NCBI GenBank assembly: GCA_002842095.1
Contig: PHCB01000002.1
Coordinates: 1 to 64,000 of the forward strand
Length of the DNA stretch: 64,000 nucleotides
Direction of reading: 5' to 3'
Source of the DNA: a candidate division BRC1 bacterium HGW-BRC1-1
GTDB lineage: Bacteria; Sumerlaeota; Sumerlaeia; Sumerlaeales; Sumerlaeaceae
Shown: positions 63,094 through 64,000 of the stretch, in pieces
Numbering within the stretch: the first letter of the stretch is position 1
How the letters are laid out: the number at the start of each line of letters is the position of its first letter
Translations under genes and position numbers: made by a program
Notes under the pieces: model-generated
What the model saw: only the letters and a program-made list of their open reading frames with translations
What the model was told of the DNA's origin: nothing
Databases searched by the model: none

Positions 63094-64000
63094 TCAAGGT
63101 TGGGTTGGGGCTGAGGGGCGGCTCAGAAGATCGAGATAAAGATTCTCGATGTCGCTGACCATCGAGTCGAGACCAAAGGCCCGGACCCGGGCGAAGGCAC
63201 CGGCTCCGAGGCGAAGGCGGAAGTCATCGTCGGTGAGGAGTCGTTTCATGTGGCGAATGAATTGTCCTGCGTTCACCGAGACAGTTTCGCTTTCTCTCTC
63301 CACATCGATGACGTAGCCGTTCAGGCCGCGTTCGATAATTTCGCGCGCACCCCCCACGTCGCTTGCCACCACGGGCAGGCCGCAGGCCATGGCTTCGAGG
63401 ATGGCATTGGAAAAGCCCTCCTTCAGCGAGGGAAGCATGAAGATGTCGGCGGCAGAGAGCAGGCGTGGGATGTCATCGCGTCGCCCCAGGAAGGTGACGC
63501 GGTCCGCAATTCCAAGGCTCCCGGCCAGGGTTTCCAGGTTTTCCAGTTCGGGACCCGCCCCGGCAAAAATACAACGGGCGCGCGGAGCATCGCGAAAAAT
63601 TTCTGGTAGTTGCTTCAGCACGAATGCGTGGTTTTTTTGCGGCACCAGGCGCGCGGCCATCAGTATGATGCGCGTTCCCGCGGTCCATCCCATCTGGGTG
63701 CGGATGGCGTGGCGTTCCACGGCAGAGACGGTGTGGAAGCGTTCAAGATCGACACCGTTGTGGAGAGTGCGGATGAGCGCGGGTGGCAGGGAAAGACGAT
63801 GAATCACGTTTTCCCGGACCGCATTACTGACGGCGACATTCATATCGCGCCGGCGGGCCATCCATGCATCCAGGCGGGCCTGACGTCGGGTTTCCCAAGT
63901 GTCCACATTGTGGTAATGGCCCACCACGCGGAGGTTGGGTAGTCGCAACTTGAGGACCGTGGCGGGCACGTTGGACCGGTACATGTGGCTGTGGACCAGA
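63094..64000 (-). CDS. Glycosyltransferase family 4-type, partial
   Basis: The reading frame enters from beyond the window at 64000, where it reads LVHSHMYRSN, so the N-terminal domain is cut off. About 300 residues are seen, covering the C-terminal GT-B domain: the AARLVPQKNH segment, VTFLGRRDDIPRLLSAADIFMLPSLKEGFSNAILEAMACGLPVVAS with the E-x(7)-E motif, and a DVGGAREIIE end. The fold is a retaining GT4 (glycosyltransferases group 1). The donor and acceptor are unknown; adjacency to glgC does not by itself imply glycogen. Confidence 0.9.
   Translation of the reverse strand, partial: LVHSHMYRSNVPATVLKLRLPNLRVVGHYHNVDTWETRRQARLDAWMARRRDMNVAVSNAVRENVIHRLSLPPALIRTLHNGVDLERFHTVSAVERHAIRTQMGWTAGTRIILMAARLVPQKNHAFVLKQLPEIFRDAPRARCIFAGAGPELENLETLAGSLGIADRVTFLGRRDDIPRLLSAADIFMLPSLKEGFSNAILEAMACGLPVVASDVGGAREIIERGLNGYVIDVERESETVSVNAGQFIRHMKRLLTDDDFRLRLGAGAFARVRAFGLDSMVSDIENLYLDLLSRPSAPTQP

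Overview
The window is about 64 kb of bacterial chromosome with moderately high GC. Gene content suggests a Gram-negative, heterotrophic bacterium outside the well-studied phyla: a prepilin with a class III leader, many secreted beta-sandwich proteins, a PBP1C, lipoproteins, a GldA/F/G-type ABC cluster, a PIN-TRAM protein and a split F-type ATP synthase operon. A candidate phylum such as Sumerlaeota (BRC1) or a PVC-like lineage would fit, but nothing here fixes the taxonomy. The single tRNA is tRNA-Ala(GGC). There is no phage, integrase, transposase or CRISPR array.

Layout. 1-818 is non-coding and repeat-rich. 819-3377 is a minus-strand run of six unfamiliar small genes, including a membrane-anchored acyl-carrier-like protein and a tandem paralogue pair. 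3.5-8.3 kb has a broken secreted beta-sandwich gene, a secreted propeller-like protein and small membrane or unknown genes. 8.4-12.5 kb (minus) holds a MEMO1-family gene, nuoH, a P-II gene and amtB. 12.8-14.4 kb encodes a serine hydrolase fused in frame to MsrA. 15-23.5 kb has a large secreted protein, a SpoIID-like protein and two tandem PPC/CARDB-like proteins. 23.8-29.2 kb has cysS, tRNA-Ala, an M50B-like membrane peptidase and small exported proteins. 29.7-38.1 kb is a secretome patch: a 1339-residue repeat protein, a phosphodiester glycosidase, a gene fragment and an alkaline phosphatase. 38.4-43.2 kb is the Gld-type ABC cluster. 44.8-50.2 kb is the ATP synthase operon atpZ-atpI-atpB-atpE-atpF-atpH-dinB-like-atpA, ending at a strong terminator without atpG, atpD or atpC. 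50.3-57.5 kb (minus) has an esterase, pbpC, a prepilin, a serine hydrolase, a degenerate FmdB-like gene and rsmB. 57.7-64 kb has a PIN-TRAM protein, an exported Mn/Fe superoxide dismutase, pyrR, a golvesin-like/thioredoxin-like protein, glgC and a partial glycosyltransferase.

Most unusual signals. (1) Five otherwise different secreted proteins, plus one gene remnant, end exactly in a short motif, [DG]-W-x-[LVM]-[YF] at the carboxyl terminus. This looks like an undescribed C-terminal tag. (2) The family carrying the GWE[VM]Y form exists here as one intact gene, one internally deleted pseudogene, one truncated fragment and one short 3' remnant, and that remnant lies beside a decayed msrA tail. 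(3) A dispersed repeat of about 290 bp carries an 11-bp tandem array of different copy number at its two sites. Several smaller hairpin repeat families are also present. (4) A DinB-fold gene is translationally coupled inside the ATP synthase operon. (5) The hydrolase-MsrA fusion has a good internal ribosome binding site for MsrA alone.

All assignments come from reading the sequence and from recalled family motifs; no database search was run.
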